Shown: positions 25,946 to 33,552, counted from the stretch's first letter. The stretch: 64,000 bases of DNA from PALG01 sp964495885 (GCA_964495885.1 CAZBWO010000001.1:62001-126000); one strand, 5' to 3'. Made by a program: numbers and translations. The notes: generated by a model not told the origin, from the letters alone.

Positions 25946-26248
25946 TTAGTGATTGGAGCGGAAAGTTACTTCTTTTCGCTTTTTTAGTTGTTTTTGAAGA
26001 TCGGAAATGGTATGCTTTACTGCCATTTCGAAATTTTTCTCTTTGGAAGAAGCAAATATCTTTGGGCCCGGAAGGCTCAATTCCATTTCACAAATCTTAT
26101 CCTGGGTAGCGTTATTTTCAAGTTTAAAAAACACATCGGTGTGAATTACCCAGTCATACTTTTCAGCTAGCTTTTGAAGCTTTTCAGTGGTGTATTGTGT
26201 AAGAGCCTCACTCGTGGGCATCTTTACGAATTGAATTTCTGTGGTCAT
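25946..26248 (-). CDS. hpf: Short ribosome hibernation promoting factor (HPF/RaiA family)
   Basis: The 100-residue protein has the S30AE fold pattern: a first strand with IQFVKMPTSEALTQYTTEKLQKL, a central basic/acidic sheet (HTDVFFKLE), an ELSLPGPKIFAS strand and a C-terminal basic helix (LKKRKEVTF). Short-form HPF binds the 30S decoding centre and promotes dormant ribosomes. It is first in an operon with a usp gene and has an FNR-like promoter, tying ribosome hibernation to low oxygen. Confidence 0.85.
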   Translation of the reverse strand: MTTEIQFVKMPTSEALTQYTTEKLQKLAEKYDWVIHTDVFFKLENNATQDKICEMELSLPGPKIFASSKEKNFEMAVKHTISDLQKQLKKRKEVTFRSNH

Positions 26249-26272
26249 AGGAATAGTTGTTTTAGTATACTG

Positions 26273-26315
26273 TAAAACTACAACGCTTTTTGAATTAAAA
26301 AAATGATGGAAGTCA
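26273..26315 (-). promoter_or_regulatory. FNR/FixK-like box plus -7 element of hpf-usp
   Basis: The minus-strand dyad CTGACTTCCATCAT (core 26304-26315, centre 26309.5) is 33 bp from TAGTTTTA at 26273-26280 (centre 26276.5). The N4 spacer is GC-containing here, so only the half-sites and the spacing are conserved. Confidence 0.7.
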
Positions 26316-26350
26316 GTAAAAATAATAGCCTTTCAAGAAGTGGCAAATAA

Positions 26351-26381
26351 AAAAGGGCCAAGAATGATTCTTGGCCCTTTT
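26351..26381. terminator. Perfect bidirectional terminator
   Basis: A 15-bp perfect inverted repeat (AAAAGGGCCAAGAAT with a one-base loop at 26366) ends in T-runs on both strands. It terminates the sqr-like/tusE/dsrE operon on the minus strand and insulates the hpf promoter. Confidence 0.9.
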
Positions 26382-26397
26382 CATCACACCTATCATC

Positions 26398-26874
26398 CTA
26401 GATGAACAATAAATGGGTACCTTCTTCATTGGCTCTACTATAAAAGTCGCCAATGGTGAGGATGCCATCTATTTCATCGATGAGATCTTCTTTTTCAAGA
26501 TGGAACATATCTACAGCCAATTTGCAGGCCCAAAGTTTACATCCAGAATCACTAAGGATTTCCAGGAACTCCCCTACAGGTGGCATGTCCAGTTTTTCCA
26601 TTTCCTTTTTCATCATATTGGTAGCGAAAGATTCTACCCCTGGCAATCCGCCCAACATGGTTGGGATATGCATAGCTGGGTTTCCAACGGTAGCGACCTT
26701 AAGATGTTCCAGTTTCTTTTTCTGAATAGCTTCCAATCCGAAAAAGGTGAAGAATATTTCGGCTTCAATACCTTCCATACGGGCACCGTTGGCCATTACA
26801 AAAGCAGCATAGGCATTTTCTATGGTTCCCTTTGAAAGGATAAAGAGCATTTTTTTCACTTGTGTATTGCTCAT
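26398..26874 (-). CDS. DsrE/DsrF-like family sulfur-relay protein
   Basis: The 158-residue protein has a Rossmann-like DsrE fold: KKMLFILSKGTIENAYAAFVMANGA, then a long helical insertion with methionines (HIPTMLGG...NMMKKEM) and CKLWACKLAVDMF near residue 113, where two cysteines could carry persulfide. It matches the DsrE2-like group (peroxiredoxin-family sulfurtransferase-like). It is the third gene of an operon with a flavoprotein and a TusE/DsrC protein, 20 nt after the latter. A role in passing sulfane sulfur is likely from the neighbours; the acceptor is unknown. Confidence 0.8.
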   Translation of the reverse strand: MSNTQVKKMLFILSKGTIENAYAAFVMANGARMEGIEAEIFFTFFGLEAIQKKKLEHLKVATVGNPAMHIPTMLGGLPGVESFATNMMKKEMEKLDMPPVGEFLEILSDSGCKLWACKLAVDMFHLEKEDLIDEIDGILTIGDFYSRANEEGTHLLFI

Positions 26875-26894
26875 GGCTTAGGTTTTTACAAGGG

Positions 26895-27203
26895 TTAGAT
26901 ACAACTTTTAGGTTTAGGTATTCCGGCAATCAATGTAGAAACCTTCAAAGGTCCCCCGGGGAATAAGGCATAAAAATCCTTGATATTTACGACCCCACTT
27001 TTTTTGATTCCACGAATGGATAAAGCCTCTTCATTTTTATACTTTTCCTGAAGGTACTTCAACACTTCCCAGTGTTTATCTGAAAGTGTAATATTGTGTT
27101 CTTCGGCAAGGCTTTTGGCTACTTCTTTGTTCCATTGACTGAAGTCGGTTAAATAACCTTCTTCATTGACATTTACTTCTTTATTGGCAATATTCTTAAT
27201 CAT
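26895..27203 (-). CDS. TusE/DsrC family sulfur-carrier protein
   Basis: The 102-residue protein has the DsrC/TusE fold: VNVNEEGYLTDFSQWNKEVAKSLAEEHNI..., a helix-turn-helix-like core and the conserved C-terminal arm IAGIPKPKSCI with a penultimate cysteine (Cys101). The second cysteine found 11 residues earlier in sulfur-oxidiser DsrC is a threonine here, so it is the TusE-like one-cysteine form that carries persulfide rather than forming an intramolecular trisulfide. It lies between an SQR-like flavoprotein gene and dsrE. Confidence 0.88.
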   Translation of the reverse strand: MIKNIANKEVNVNEEGYLTDFSQWNKEVAKSLAEEHNITLSDKHWEVLKYLQEKYKNEEALSIRGIKKSGVVNIKDFYALFPGGPLKVSTLIAGIPKPKSCI

Positions 27204-27214
27204 GACGTATTATT

Positions 27215-28459
27215 TTATGAGTTAACAGTTTCAAATTTTTTACCTTTTTCGTTCATCGTAGCAGAAACAAAAGGAATGGGTTTTCCTTTCAGTAACATGT
27301 TCCAATACACCCAACGAAAAGCAAGTTTTCCCCAGTGATTAAATTTACTTTCCTTCAGCAATTTCAAAGGACCAACACCAGGAATTGGGAAGGTTCCTTC
27401 AACCGGTTCATGATTGTAATTGAAATCTATGAGAAGGGCTTTTCCGTTTCCAGTTTCAATAAAGCAATTGGCATGCCCATCAAAAGTGTCTTCCAGTGGT
27501 TTTCCGTGAATGTAATTCAAGATGTTATCTGTGAGGATTTCGGCTTCAAAGTGAGCTACCGAACCAGCTTTTGAAGCGGGTAAGTTGGTAGCATCTCCTA
27601 TGACAAATATGTTTTCATGGGCAAGTGATTGAAGTGTTCCTTTGTGTGTAGGAATAAAATTGAGGTCATCCCCAAGGCCAGAACGTTCAATAACAGGATC
27701 GCCCATATTTGTAGGAACGGTAACCAACAGATCATATTCTACTTCTGTATCAGCATAATCAATGATCTTATTGTTTTCCCAATCTACTCTTTCTATATTG
27801 AAATCGGTGACTTCCTTGATGTTTTTTTCTTCCAATAAATAATGCAGGGCTTCTGTAGCTCTTGGCTTTGTAAAAGCACCTCCCAAAGGAGTTACATAGG
27901 TAATGTCTACTTTGTCACGCATGCCTTTATTTTCGAAATAGGAGTTAGCCAAAAAAGCAAATTCCAACGGAGCTACAGGACATTTAATGGGCATTTCGGT
28001 AAGGTGCACCACTAGTTTACCTCCTTCCCATTCCCTTAATTTATTCCGAAGAGCCAATGATCCTTCATAGGAATAAAAATCGAAGACATTTTTATGCCAA
28101 TTTGGACTTAACATTCCTTCTACTTCTTCTGGGGCTATTTGTGAGCCGGTAGCAATTATTAATAAATCGTAGTCTACAACTTCATCTCCTTCCAAAATCA
28201 CCTGTTGTTCTTCTGGCTTAATGAGTTCTATTTTCTTTTGCACATAGGAAGCTTCTTTTGGAAGAAACTTAGTTCCATCTTTCTGAACCATTTCTGGGGT
28301 ATAAATATCAAACGGCAAAAAAAGGAATCCAGGTTGGTAATAGTGTACTTTATTTTGATCTATAATGGTAATTTTCCAATCCTTAGGCATCTTTTTGATT
28401 AAGTGATTGGCCATCATAGTTCCAGCAGTTCCGGCGCCTAAAATAACGAGATTTTTCAT
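27215..28459 (-). CDS. FAD-dependent oxidoreductase related to sulfide:quinone oxidoreductase
   Basis: The 414-residue flavoprotein starts MKNLVILGAGTAG (FAD Rossmann motif, 8-13). It has the YYQPGFLFLPF segment typical of SQR/FCSD/NDH-2 relatives, a central ATG motif, Cys160 (KCPVAP), Cys332 (HANCF) and a C-terminal amphipathic helix that could bind the membrane (WGKLAFRWVYW). The two cysteines are at positions used for polysulfide handling in SQR, though a third common one is missing. It leads the operon with tusE/dsrC and dsrE, so sulfide or persulfide oxidation to a sulfur carrier is the best hypothesis. Its promoter has an ideal FNR-like arrangement. Confidence 0.85.
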   Translation of the reverse strand: MKNLVILGAGTAGTMMANHLIKKMPKDWKITIIDQNKVHYYQPGFLFLPFDIYTPEMVQKDGTKFLPKEASYVQKKIELIKPEEQQVILEGDEVVDYDLLIIATGSQIAPEEVEGMLSPNWHKNVFDFYSYEGSLALRNKLREWEGGKLVVHLTEMPIKCPVAPLEFAFLANSYFENKGMRDKVDITYVTPLGGAFTKPRATEALHYLLEEKNIKEVTDFNIERVDWENNKIIDYADTEVEYDLLVTVPTNMGDPVIERSGLGDDLNFIPTHKGTLQSLAHENIFVIGDATNLPASKAGSVAHFEAEILTDNILNYIHGKPLEDTFDGHANCFIETGNGKALLIDFNYNHEPVEGTFPIPGVGPLKLLKESKFNHWGKLAFRWVYWNMLLKGKPIPFVSATMNEKGKKFETVNS

Positions 28460-28507
28460 GGTTACTTTTTTTAATGATTGATATATATATTCTTTCAATC
28501 AACATTT

Positions 28508-28550
28508 CAAAGGTACATAGGCTCTTTATCAAAATATATGATTAAAATCA
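28508..28550 (-). promoter_or_regulatory. FNR/FixK-like box plus consensus -7 element of the sulfur operon
   Basis: The dyad ATGATTTTAATCAT in minus orientation (core 28539-28550, centre 28544.5) is 33 bp from a perfect TACCTTTG at 28508-28515 (centre 28511.5). Confidence 0.82.
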
Positions 28551-28584
28551 TAAGGATGACCTCTTTCCAATAGTACCACTCCAA

Positions 28585-28627
28585 TGACTAAAGTCATATT
28601 CTGAGAGGTGTTGTTACACTAGTTTTG
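28585..28627 (+). promoter_or_regulatory. FNR/FixK-like box plus consensus -7 element of the fadL-like gene
   Basis: The plus-strand dyad ATGACTAAAGTCAT (core 28585-28596, centre 28590.5) is 33 bp from a perfect TAGTTTTG at 28620-28627 (centre 28623.5). It is a separate site from the one serving the divergent sulfur operon 46 bp away. The leader to the ATG at 28691 is about 60 nt. Confidence 0.82.
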
Positions 28628-28690
28628 GGGTTAGTAATCATGCCTTAATGCAATTATTCTTCATTGCGTTTTGGCAAAAAATCCACAGCC

Positions 28691-30013
28691 ATGAAAAAAA
28701 TCTTTCAATTACTCATGTTGCTCTCTTCCTTTGCTATGTTTTCACAAGCCGGACACATCATGCAAGGTGTTGGGGCAATTAATATGTCTATGGGAGGTGC
28801 CGCTACGGGACAACCCTTGGATATTTCTGGAGCACTGCATTGGAATCCCGCTGGAATTTCAAATTTTGACGGCAGCCTGCTGAAAGCAGACGTTGGATTA
28901 TTCTTTTCTTCTCCAGAATTAAGTTCTACCGTTCCAGTTTTTGATGAATTGGGACAACCTACCGGACAGTTTTTTAGTGGTACTACTGAAGATGACCGCG
29001 GACTCTCTCCCATGCCAGCTCTTGCTTTTGTTTGGGGAAAACCTGAAAGTGCCCATACCTTTGGGGTCTCTGCCTTCGGAATTAGTGGGTTTGGGGTTAC
29101 CTTCCCAGAAAATAACATGAACCCAATTAATGCCTCACAAGCTAATGGAGGTTTTGGAAGGATAGAATCTGATTATAGTATAATGCAATTCGGTCTTACT
29201 TGGGCTTATGAAATAACCGATGGATTTTCCGTAGGTATCCAGCCCAATATTAACTGGGCCTCCCTTGAATTAATGCCTAATCCTACCGCAAACCCAACAA
29301 ACGCTGGGTATCCCTCTACCAATAAAGCCAGTAGTATTGGCTATGGTGGACAAATAGGACTTTTTTATCAAACCAATTTGGGCCTTAGTGTAGGGTTATC
29401 CTATAAAACCGAACAACAATTTCAGGATTTCGAATTTGATAATACTTACTTAGACGGTCAAACTGGCACTAATAAACTTACATTAAATTATCCTGCTGTT
29501 TATTCCATTGGTTTTGGGTACAGCGTGAATGATTTTGATGTAGCCTTAGACTTTAGATATGTAGACTACGAAAATACCGATGGGTTTGCTGAAACTGGAT
29601 GGACCCAAACTGCTTCCGTAGCTGGATTTGGGTGGAAAAGTATTCAAGTAGTTTCTGCCGGTATTCAATATAAAGGAGTTAATAAATTGCCATTACGGGC
29701 CGGATTTACCTATAGTTCAAACCCTATTGAAGAAGAGGTAGCTTTCTTTAATGTTCCTGCTACGGCCATTATTGAAAATGCGTTCCAATTTGGTTTAAGC
29801 TATGAAGTTTCAGATAAATTTCAACTAGACGGCTTATTCCACTATGGAACCAGCAACGGAAGTACTTCTGGACCATTATTGAATCCTATGTTTATTCAAA
29901 ATTTCCCTCCTTATGGTGCTATCCCCGGTAGTGAAGTTTCCTATAAAATGACCACCTCAATGGTCATGGTAGGAGCCAGCTATTCCTTTGGGGATAAAGA
30001 AAGTAAAGAATAG
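28691..30013 (+). CDS. OmpP1/FadL/TodX family outer membrane transporter
   Basis: The 440-residue beta-barrel protein starts MKKIFQLLMLLSSFAMFSQA (signal peptide) and continues with the family's N-terminal hatch motif GVGAINMSMGGAA, followed by repeated amphipathic strands and a C-terminal ASYSFGDK strand. FadL-type channels take up long-chain fatty acids and other hydrophobic compounds laterally across the outer membrane. The substrate here is not evident. The gene has its own FNR-like promoter, so uptake is expected to rise under low oxygen. Confidence 0.9.
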   Translation: MKKIFQLLMLLSSFAMFSQAGHIMQGVGAINMSMGGAATGQPLDISGALHWNPAGISNFDGSLLKADVGLFFSSPELSSTVPVFDELGQPTGQFFSGTTEDDRGLSPMPALAFVWGKPESAHTFGVSAFGISGFGVTFPENNMNPINASQANGGFGRIESDYSIMQFGLTWAYEITDGFSVGIQPNINWASLELMPNPTANPTNAGYPSTNKASSIGYGGQIGLFYQTNLGLSVGLSYKTEQQFQDFEFDNTYLDGQTGTNKLTLNYPAVYSIGFGYSVNDFDVALDFRYVDYENTDGFAETGWTQTASVAGFGWKSIQVVSAGIQYKGVNKLPLRAGFTYSSNPIEEEVAFFNVPATAIIENAFQFGLSYEVSDKFQLDGLFHYGTSNGSTSGPLLNPMFIQNFPPYGAIPGSEVSYKMTTSMVMVGASYSFGDKESKE

Positions 30014-30033
30014 GGAGTTACAAATTAAGTTGT

Positions 30034-30063
30034 AAAAGGCCATCCGCTTGGATGGCTTTTTTT
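30034..30063 (+). terminator. Terminator after the fadL-like gene
   Basis: The stem GCCATCC/GGATGGC with a GCTT loop (30040-30057) is preceded by A4 and followed by seven Ts. Confidence 0.85.
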
Positions 30064-30166
30064 ATTCATCCACTTCGAAAAAGAAGGATTTGCAGAATCC
30101 AATTACATCGCATTTGTTGCGCAAGAAAGTCAGTGCGCCAAAAGCGCCCAGCCCTTTTTTATTCAT
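30062..30166 (-). CDS. Possible 34-residue peptide with start codon in a hairpin
   Basis: A short reading frame encodes MNKKGLGAFGALTFLRN and continues to a phenylalanine-rich acidic end (FFFEVDE), 34 residues in all. Its ATG lies on the outer arm of the 53-nt palindrome at 30155-30207, so initiation might depend on folding. It lies downstream of the tRNA-Pro terminator on the same strand and has no obvious ribosome site. I do not recognise the peptide. It could be a real microprotein or part of an extragenic repeat unit. Confidence 0.3.
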   Translation of the reverse strand: MNKKGLGAFGALTFLRNKCDVIGFCKSFFFEVDE

Positions 30167-30207
30167 ACACGTGAAAAGCAAAGCTTTTCACGTTTCTGAA
30201 TAAAAAA
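30155..30207. repeat. 53-nt near-perfect palindrome
   Basis: The arms ACGTGAAAAGC (30169-30179) and GCTTTTCACGT (30183-30193) flank an AAA loop. The outer arms TTTTTTATTCA (30155-30165) and TGAATAAAAAA (30197-30207) continue the symmetry around position 30181, with only two mismatched pairs between. As RNA it would make a hairpin of more than 20 bp. It lies between the tRNA-Pro terminator and the short reading frame. Confidence 0.85.
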
Positions 30208-30232
30208 AGTCAGCAATTTTATTGCTGACTTT
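30202..30232 (-). terminator. tRNA-Pro terminator
   Basis: A 12-bp perfect stem (AAAGTCAGCAAT / ATTGCTGACTTT, loop 30218-30220) begins 3 nt after the tRNA and is followed on the minus strand by a T-run. It overlaps the edge of the 53-nt palindrome. Confidence 0.85.
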
Positions 30233-30234
30233 CT

Positions 30235-30311
30235 TGGTCGGGATGACAGGATTTGAACCTGCGACCCCACGCACCCCATGCGTGTACGCTACCAGACTGC
30301 GCCACATCCCG
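30235..30311 (-). tRNA. tRNA-Pro (anticodon GGG)
   Basis: On the minus strand the 77-nt gene starts CGGGATG, has a D-arm (GCGCAGTCTGGTAGCGT), an anticodon stem CACGC/GCGTG enclosing the loop ATGGGGT (anticodon GGG), the T-arm GCAGGTTCAAATCCTGT, the matching acceptor strand CATCCCG, discriminator A and an encoded CCA end (30237-30235). The stretch 30014-30387 otherwise holds the fadL terminator, the short reading frame, the palindrome and the tRNA terminator. Confidence 0.97.
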
Positions 30312-30387
30312 AATTAGGCTTGCAAATATATCCCTTTTATTTTTTTTACAAACAATTTTACCTATCTTTTACTGAAAGTAAAACTTC

Positions 30388-31509
30388 ATGAAAAAGGCAT
30401 TCCTATTGCTTTTCTGCATAGTAATTACCAATGCATGCAGAAACCCCCACAAGAGTCCTGTGGCCCTCTCTAAAGTGGAAAAACCACCCTATGAACTAGA
30501 GATGGTCGTGAATGATCTTCAGAATCCTTGGGGGATGACTTGGCTACCCGATGGAAGCATGCTTATCACGGAAAAAAGTGGGGAAATTATTCATTTCCAA
30601 AATGGAACTAAAACGCGGGTTGGCAATGTCCCCGAAGTCTACAATCGTGGCCAAGGTGGGTTACTGGATATTGCATTACATCCAAATTATGGTGAAAATG
30701 GTTGGATCTACATAACGTTCAGTAGTACGGAAGGTGAAGGAGAGGGTGGCAACACAAAATTAATTCGGGCGAAGCTGGAAAACAATCAATTAATTGAAAT
30801 TCAAGATCTTTACAAAGCAGCGCCCAATTCAACCCGCGGACAACATTTTGGTTCCCGTATTGTTTTTGACAATGACGGGTTTGTTTATTTTTCAGTGGGG
30901 GACCGTGGAAACCGGGATGTAAACCCCCAAGATATTACCCGTGACTGCGGAAAAATATACCGCCTACATGATGATGGAAGGATCCCAAAAGACAATCCGT
31001 TTGTAACCGAAGACAACGCAAAAAAGGCAATCTACTCTTATGGTCATAGAAATCCCCAAGGGCTTGCAAAACATCCTGAAACAGGTGAAATTTGGGAACA
31101 TGAGCACGGTCCAAGGGGTGGTGATGAAATCAATATCATTGAAAGAGGGAAAAATTATGGATGGCCGGTTATTACTTATGGTATAAATTATAGCGGCACA
31201 CCCATTACCGATGAAACTGAACGACAGGGAATGGAACAACCTATTCATTATTGGGTTCCTTCCATTGCTCCCTGCGGAATGGACTTCGTAACAGGAAATA
31301 AATATCCAGACTGGAAAGGGCATTTACTCGTTGGATCCTTAAAATATAATTATGTAGAGTTGGTACGATTGAATGGCAATACGGTTATGGATCGTGAAAA
31401 AATTGCCGAAGACTCCGGTAGGGTCCGAAATGTAAAAATGGGGCCAGACGGTTTTATTTACCTTGCTTTGGAAGGTCAAGGTATCTTTAGGATTAAACCA
31501 AACACATAA
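30388..31509 (+). CDS. PQQ-dependent aldose sugar dehydrogenase-type lipoprotein
   Basis: The 373-residue beta-propeller protein resembles soluble aldose sugar dehydrogenases (YliI/Asd, GDH-B family). It has a probable lipoprotein signal (cysteine at 17, AC after a hydrophobic stretch), the start NPWGMTWLPDGSMLITEK, the catalytic region RGQGGLLDIALHPNY, SVGDRGNR, YSYGHRNPQGL and EHGPRGGDEINI (PQQ and calcium sites). It oxidises aldoses in the periplasm with PQQ. A -7-like TATCTTTT lies at 30363-30370 and no FNR-like box is present. Confidence 0.92.
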   Translation: MKKAFLLLFCIVITNACRNPHKSPVALSKVEKPPYELEMVVNDLQNPWGMTWLPDGSMLITEKSGEIIHFQNGTKTRVGNVPEVYNRGQGGLLDIALHPNYGENGWIYITFSSTEGEGEGGNTKLIRAKLENNQLIEIQDLYKAAPNSTRGQHFGSRIVFDNDGFVYFSVGDRGNRDVNPQDITRDCGKIYRLHDDGRIPKDNPFVTEDNAKKAIYSYGHRNPQGLAKHPETGEIWEHEHGPRGGDEINIIERGKNYGWPVITYGINYSGTPITDETERQGMEQPIHYWVPSIAPCGMDFVTGNKYPDWKGHLLVGSLKYNYVELVRLNGNTVMDREKIAEDSGRVRNVKMGPDGFIYLALEGQGIFRIKPNT

Positions 31510-31536
31510 AAAAAGGCTGCAAAATGCAGCCTTTTT
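31510..31536. terminator. Bidirectional terminator
   Basis: A 12-bp perfect stem (AAAAAGGCTGCA / TGCAGCCTTTTT, loop AAA at 31522-31524) separates the sugar dehydrogenase gene from the convergent porin gene. Confidence 0.9.
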
Positions 31537-31555
31537 AAGATCAATTGTATGAGGG

Positions 31556-32884
31556 TTAGAAGCTAATGACTGCTTCAAATACCAATCCATTGAATTTTCC
31601 TTCATTACGGATATCACCAGGGGCAAAATCGTTATACGTTTGAGAAACATATTCTAGTTTGGCCAAGGCATTCTTGGTTAGGAAAGCGCCAATTCCAAAA
31701 TTAATCCGATCTATGGAAACATCTGTTCCGCCAGCTAATTCTCCGCTTACATTGTTATAGCGTCCAGCTACATAGAAGTTTTCATTATTTCCGAAGCGAT
31801 ATAATACTTCAGCTAAAATCTGCGTAAAGTTTCTATCCATAGGTTCACCATTGGTGTCAAACTCTGTAGCAGCACGTCCTGTTGAAGTTTCATACATTCC
31901 GAAGAATTCAAAACCTCCGTACTTCACAAACGGGTTGATCATGATAGCGGTCACTTCATTTCTGAAACCAGGGTCAAAACGACCAGAACGGAAATTACTG
32001 GTAGCACTAGCTTCAGCATCTTCCAATACTAAATAGTATCTTGAACCAGCTCTATCGGCAGAATATAAATATACTCTGGCAGCTTGGGCCGTATTGTACA
32101 ATGATCCTGTTAAACGAACTCTAAGGTTGTCGTCTATTTGCTTATCCCATCCTAATTTAGCCAATAGGGATGGAGAGGTAGTTTCAGGGTTGTCTACGGC
32201 TTGGTTCAATTTACCATTGGAAAGGCCTACCATAGCTATCCAACCATTGTTTTGATAGTACACTTCCCCACCTACTTCCGTAGTAAAGGCATCCATGATG
32301 GCGTTTCCTACAAACGGATTGAATATTGCCTGGGCGTTATCTGAACGACGGAAATGCATATCTCCATAGTTATTTTCCATGTGCCCAATTTTCACGGTGA
32401 CATGTTTCATAAGGTCTGCAAGCAGTCCTTCTTGAATGAAATTCAAATTATCTACTTGAATATATCCTCCCTTTACATAAGGTTCTGGGTGGTGACGTGA
32501 AGAAAGATAGGTTCTCAAGTGCATACGCAAACCGTCATGTAATTGAACATCCAAATCAAGGTTAGCGGTAGCTAAATTGAAATTATCGCCAATCTCTTTT
32601 AACGGAAGTGTTTCATACCAAGGGCTTTCTGGGTTGGCAGCTGCGGTTTCTGTCCAACCATTTTCATGGTCAATCATTTGAAATTGTAGGGCCGAAGATC
32701 CCCCAACTCGTACTTTTACTCCTTGAAATTCTGTGGTAGCAGTATCTTTTGGAGCTTCAAAAACATTGAGCCCTAATTTACTAGGTTCTCTAAAGTTGTT
32801 TAAACTTCTTTTGGTTTGGCCAAAACTTGCTGTAACCAACAACAAGAAGCCAATCACGGTTAAAGTGTTCATTAATTTTTTCAT
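31556..32884 (-). CDS. Outer membrane porin-like beta-barrel protein
   Basis: The 442-residue protein has a cleavable signal peptide (ending ASFGQ) and an alternating-strand barrel, with motifs such as VRVGGSSALQFQM, LRTYLSSRHHPEPYVKGGYIQVD, VTVKIGHMENNYGDMHFRRSDN and a C-terminal F (GLVFEAVISF). It looks like the flavobacterial porin family often found beside YceI proteins. The substrate is unknown. It begins 2 nt after yceI and shares its FNR-like promoter. Confidence 0.8.
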   Translation of the reverse strand: MKKLMNTLTVIGFLLLVTASFGQTKRSLNNFREPSKLGLNVFEAPKDTATTEFQGVKVRVGGSSALQFQMIDHENGWTETAAANPESPWYETLPLKEIGDNFNLATANLDLDVQLHDGLRMHLRTYLSSRHHPEPYVKGGYIQVDNLNFIQEGLLADLMKHVTVKIGHMENNYGDMHFRRSDNAQAIFNPFVGNAIMDAFTTEVGGEVYYQNNGWIAMVGLSNGKLNQAVDNPETTSPSLLAKLGWDKQIDDNLRVRLTGSLYNTAQAARVYLYSADRAGSRYYLVLEDAEASATSNFRSGRFDPGFRNEVTAIMINPFVKYGGFEFFGMYETSTGRAATEFDTNGEPMDRNFTQILAEVLYRFGNNENFYVAGRYNNVSGELAGGTDVSIDRINFGIGAFLTKNALAKLEYVSQTYNDFAPGDIRNEGKFNGLVFEAVISF

Positions 32885-32886
32885 GA

Positions 32887-33483
32887 TTAGTGGTAATTAA
32901 GGTTAAAATCAATAATTATATCATCGCCTGTTTTTAAAGTTCCAAGCAATGCTGTTGGAGGTTCAACTCCAAAGTCGGTCATTTTAAGTGGTTTTTCTCC
33001 TTTAATGGTAATACTGTTGGATGTAAGGGTAATCACCACATCTATATTGACGTTTTTTTTCACACCAGCAATATCCAGCGTTCCCGAAAAGACTCCAGAA
33101 AAAGTATTATTACTGGTATTTGTTAAGTTTTTTAATTGCCCAAAACGGTATTTAATTGTAGGGTGGTCATCGCTTTTTAAGGCATCATAACATTTTTTAT
33201 TCATGATTTTTTTGCCACTTTCCAAAGTGGTAACCCCTACATTTACATGTACCTTTTCTACATTTATGATATCAGAAAGTAGTTCATATGTAATTACTCC
33301 TTCAAAATCATTGGAAATCATTTCCCAATCATGTAGAGAAGAAGTACCCTTTATGATAAAATGAGACTGATTGTCATCTAATTGATAAGACCTAACAGCT
33401 GTAGTTTCTGATAGCCCCTCGGAGGATTGGCCAAACCCACTTACAAAGCAAATGAGCATTAAAGTGACCCAAACACGTTTCAT
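32887..33483 (-). CDS. YceI-family periplasmic lipid-binding-like protein
   Basis: The 198-residue protein has a signal peptide (MKRVWVTLMLICFVSGFGQ) and a YceI lipocalin-like domain: YQLDDNQSHFIIKGTSSLHDWE, MNKKCYDALKSDDHPTIKY and the C-terminal GDDIIIDFNLNYH. YceI proteins bind isoprenoid chains in a hydrophobic pocket. It is first in a two-gene operon with a porin. The FNR-like promoter at 33510-33552 places both in the low-oxygen set. Confidence 0.9.
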   Translation of the reverse strand: MKRVWVTLMLICFVSGFGQSSEGLSETTAVRSYQLDDNQSHFIIKGTSSLHDWEMISNDFEGVITYELLSDIINVEKVHVNVGVTTLESGKKIMNKKCYDALKSDDHPTIKYRFGQLKNLTNTSNNTFSGVFSGTLDIAGVKKNVNIDVVITLTSNSITIKGEKPLKMTDFGVEPPTALLGTLKTGDDIIIDFNLNYH

Positions 33484-33509
33484 ATTGGTTATTTTTGTGG
33501 TTGACAGTA

Positions 33510-33552
33510 CAAAGCTATGGGGTGTAAACTTGATAATTTATGACTTTCATCA
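33510..33552 (-). promoter_or_regulatory. FNR/FixK-like box plus consensus -7 element of yceI-porin
   Basis: The dyad ATGATGAAAGTCAT in minus orientation (core 33541-33552, centre 33546.5) is 33 bp from a perfect TAGCTTTG at 33510-33517 (centre 33513.5). It is the last of the eleven boxes in the window. Confidence 0.82.

Noticed and set aside
30163..30178. A parS-like match (CACGTGAAA) in the 53-nt palindrome
   Set aside because: Only 11 of 16 positions of the TGTTTCACGTGAAACA consensus match, the flanks are wrong and the dyad centre of the palindrome is elsewhere, so it is not called parS despite parAB in the window.
30235..30311. Integration site (att) of a genomic island at tRNA-Pro
   Set aside because: No integrase gene or duplicated tRNA 3' end is visible in the window, so the tRNA gene is treated as intact and unoccupied.
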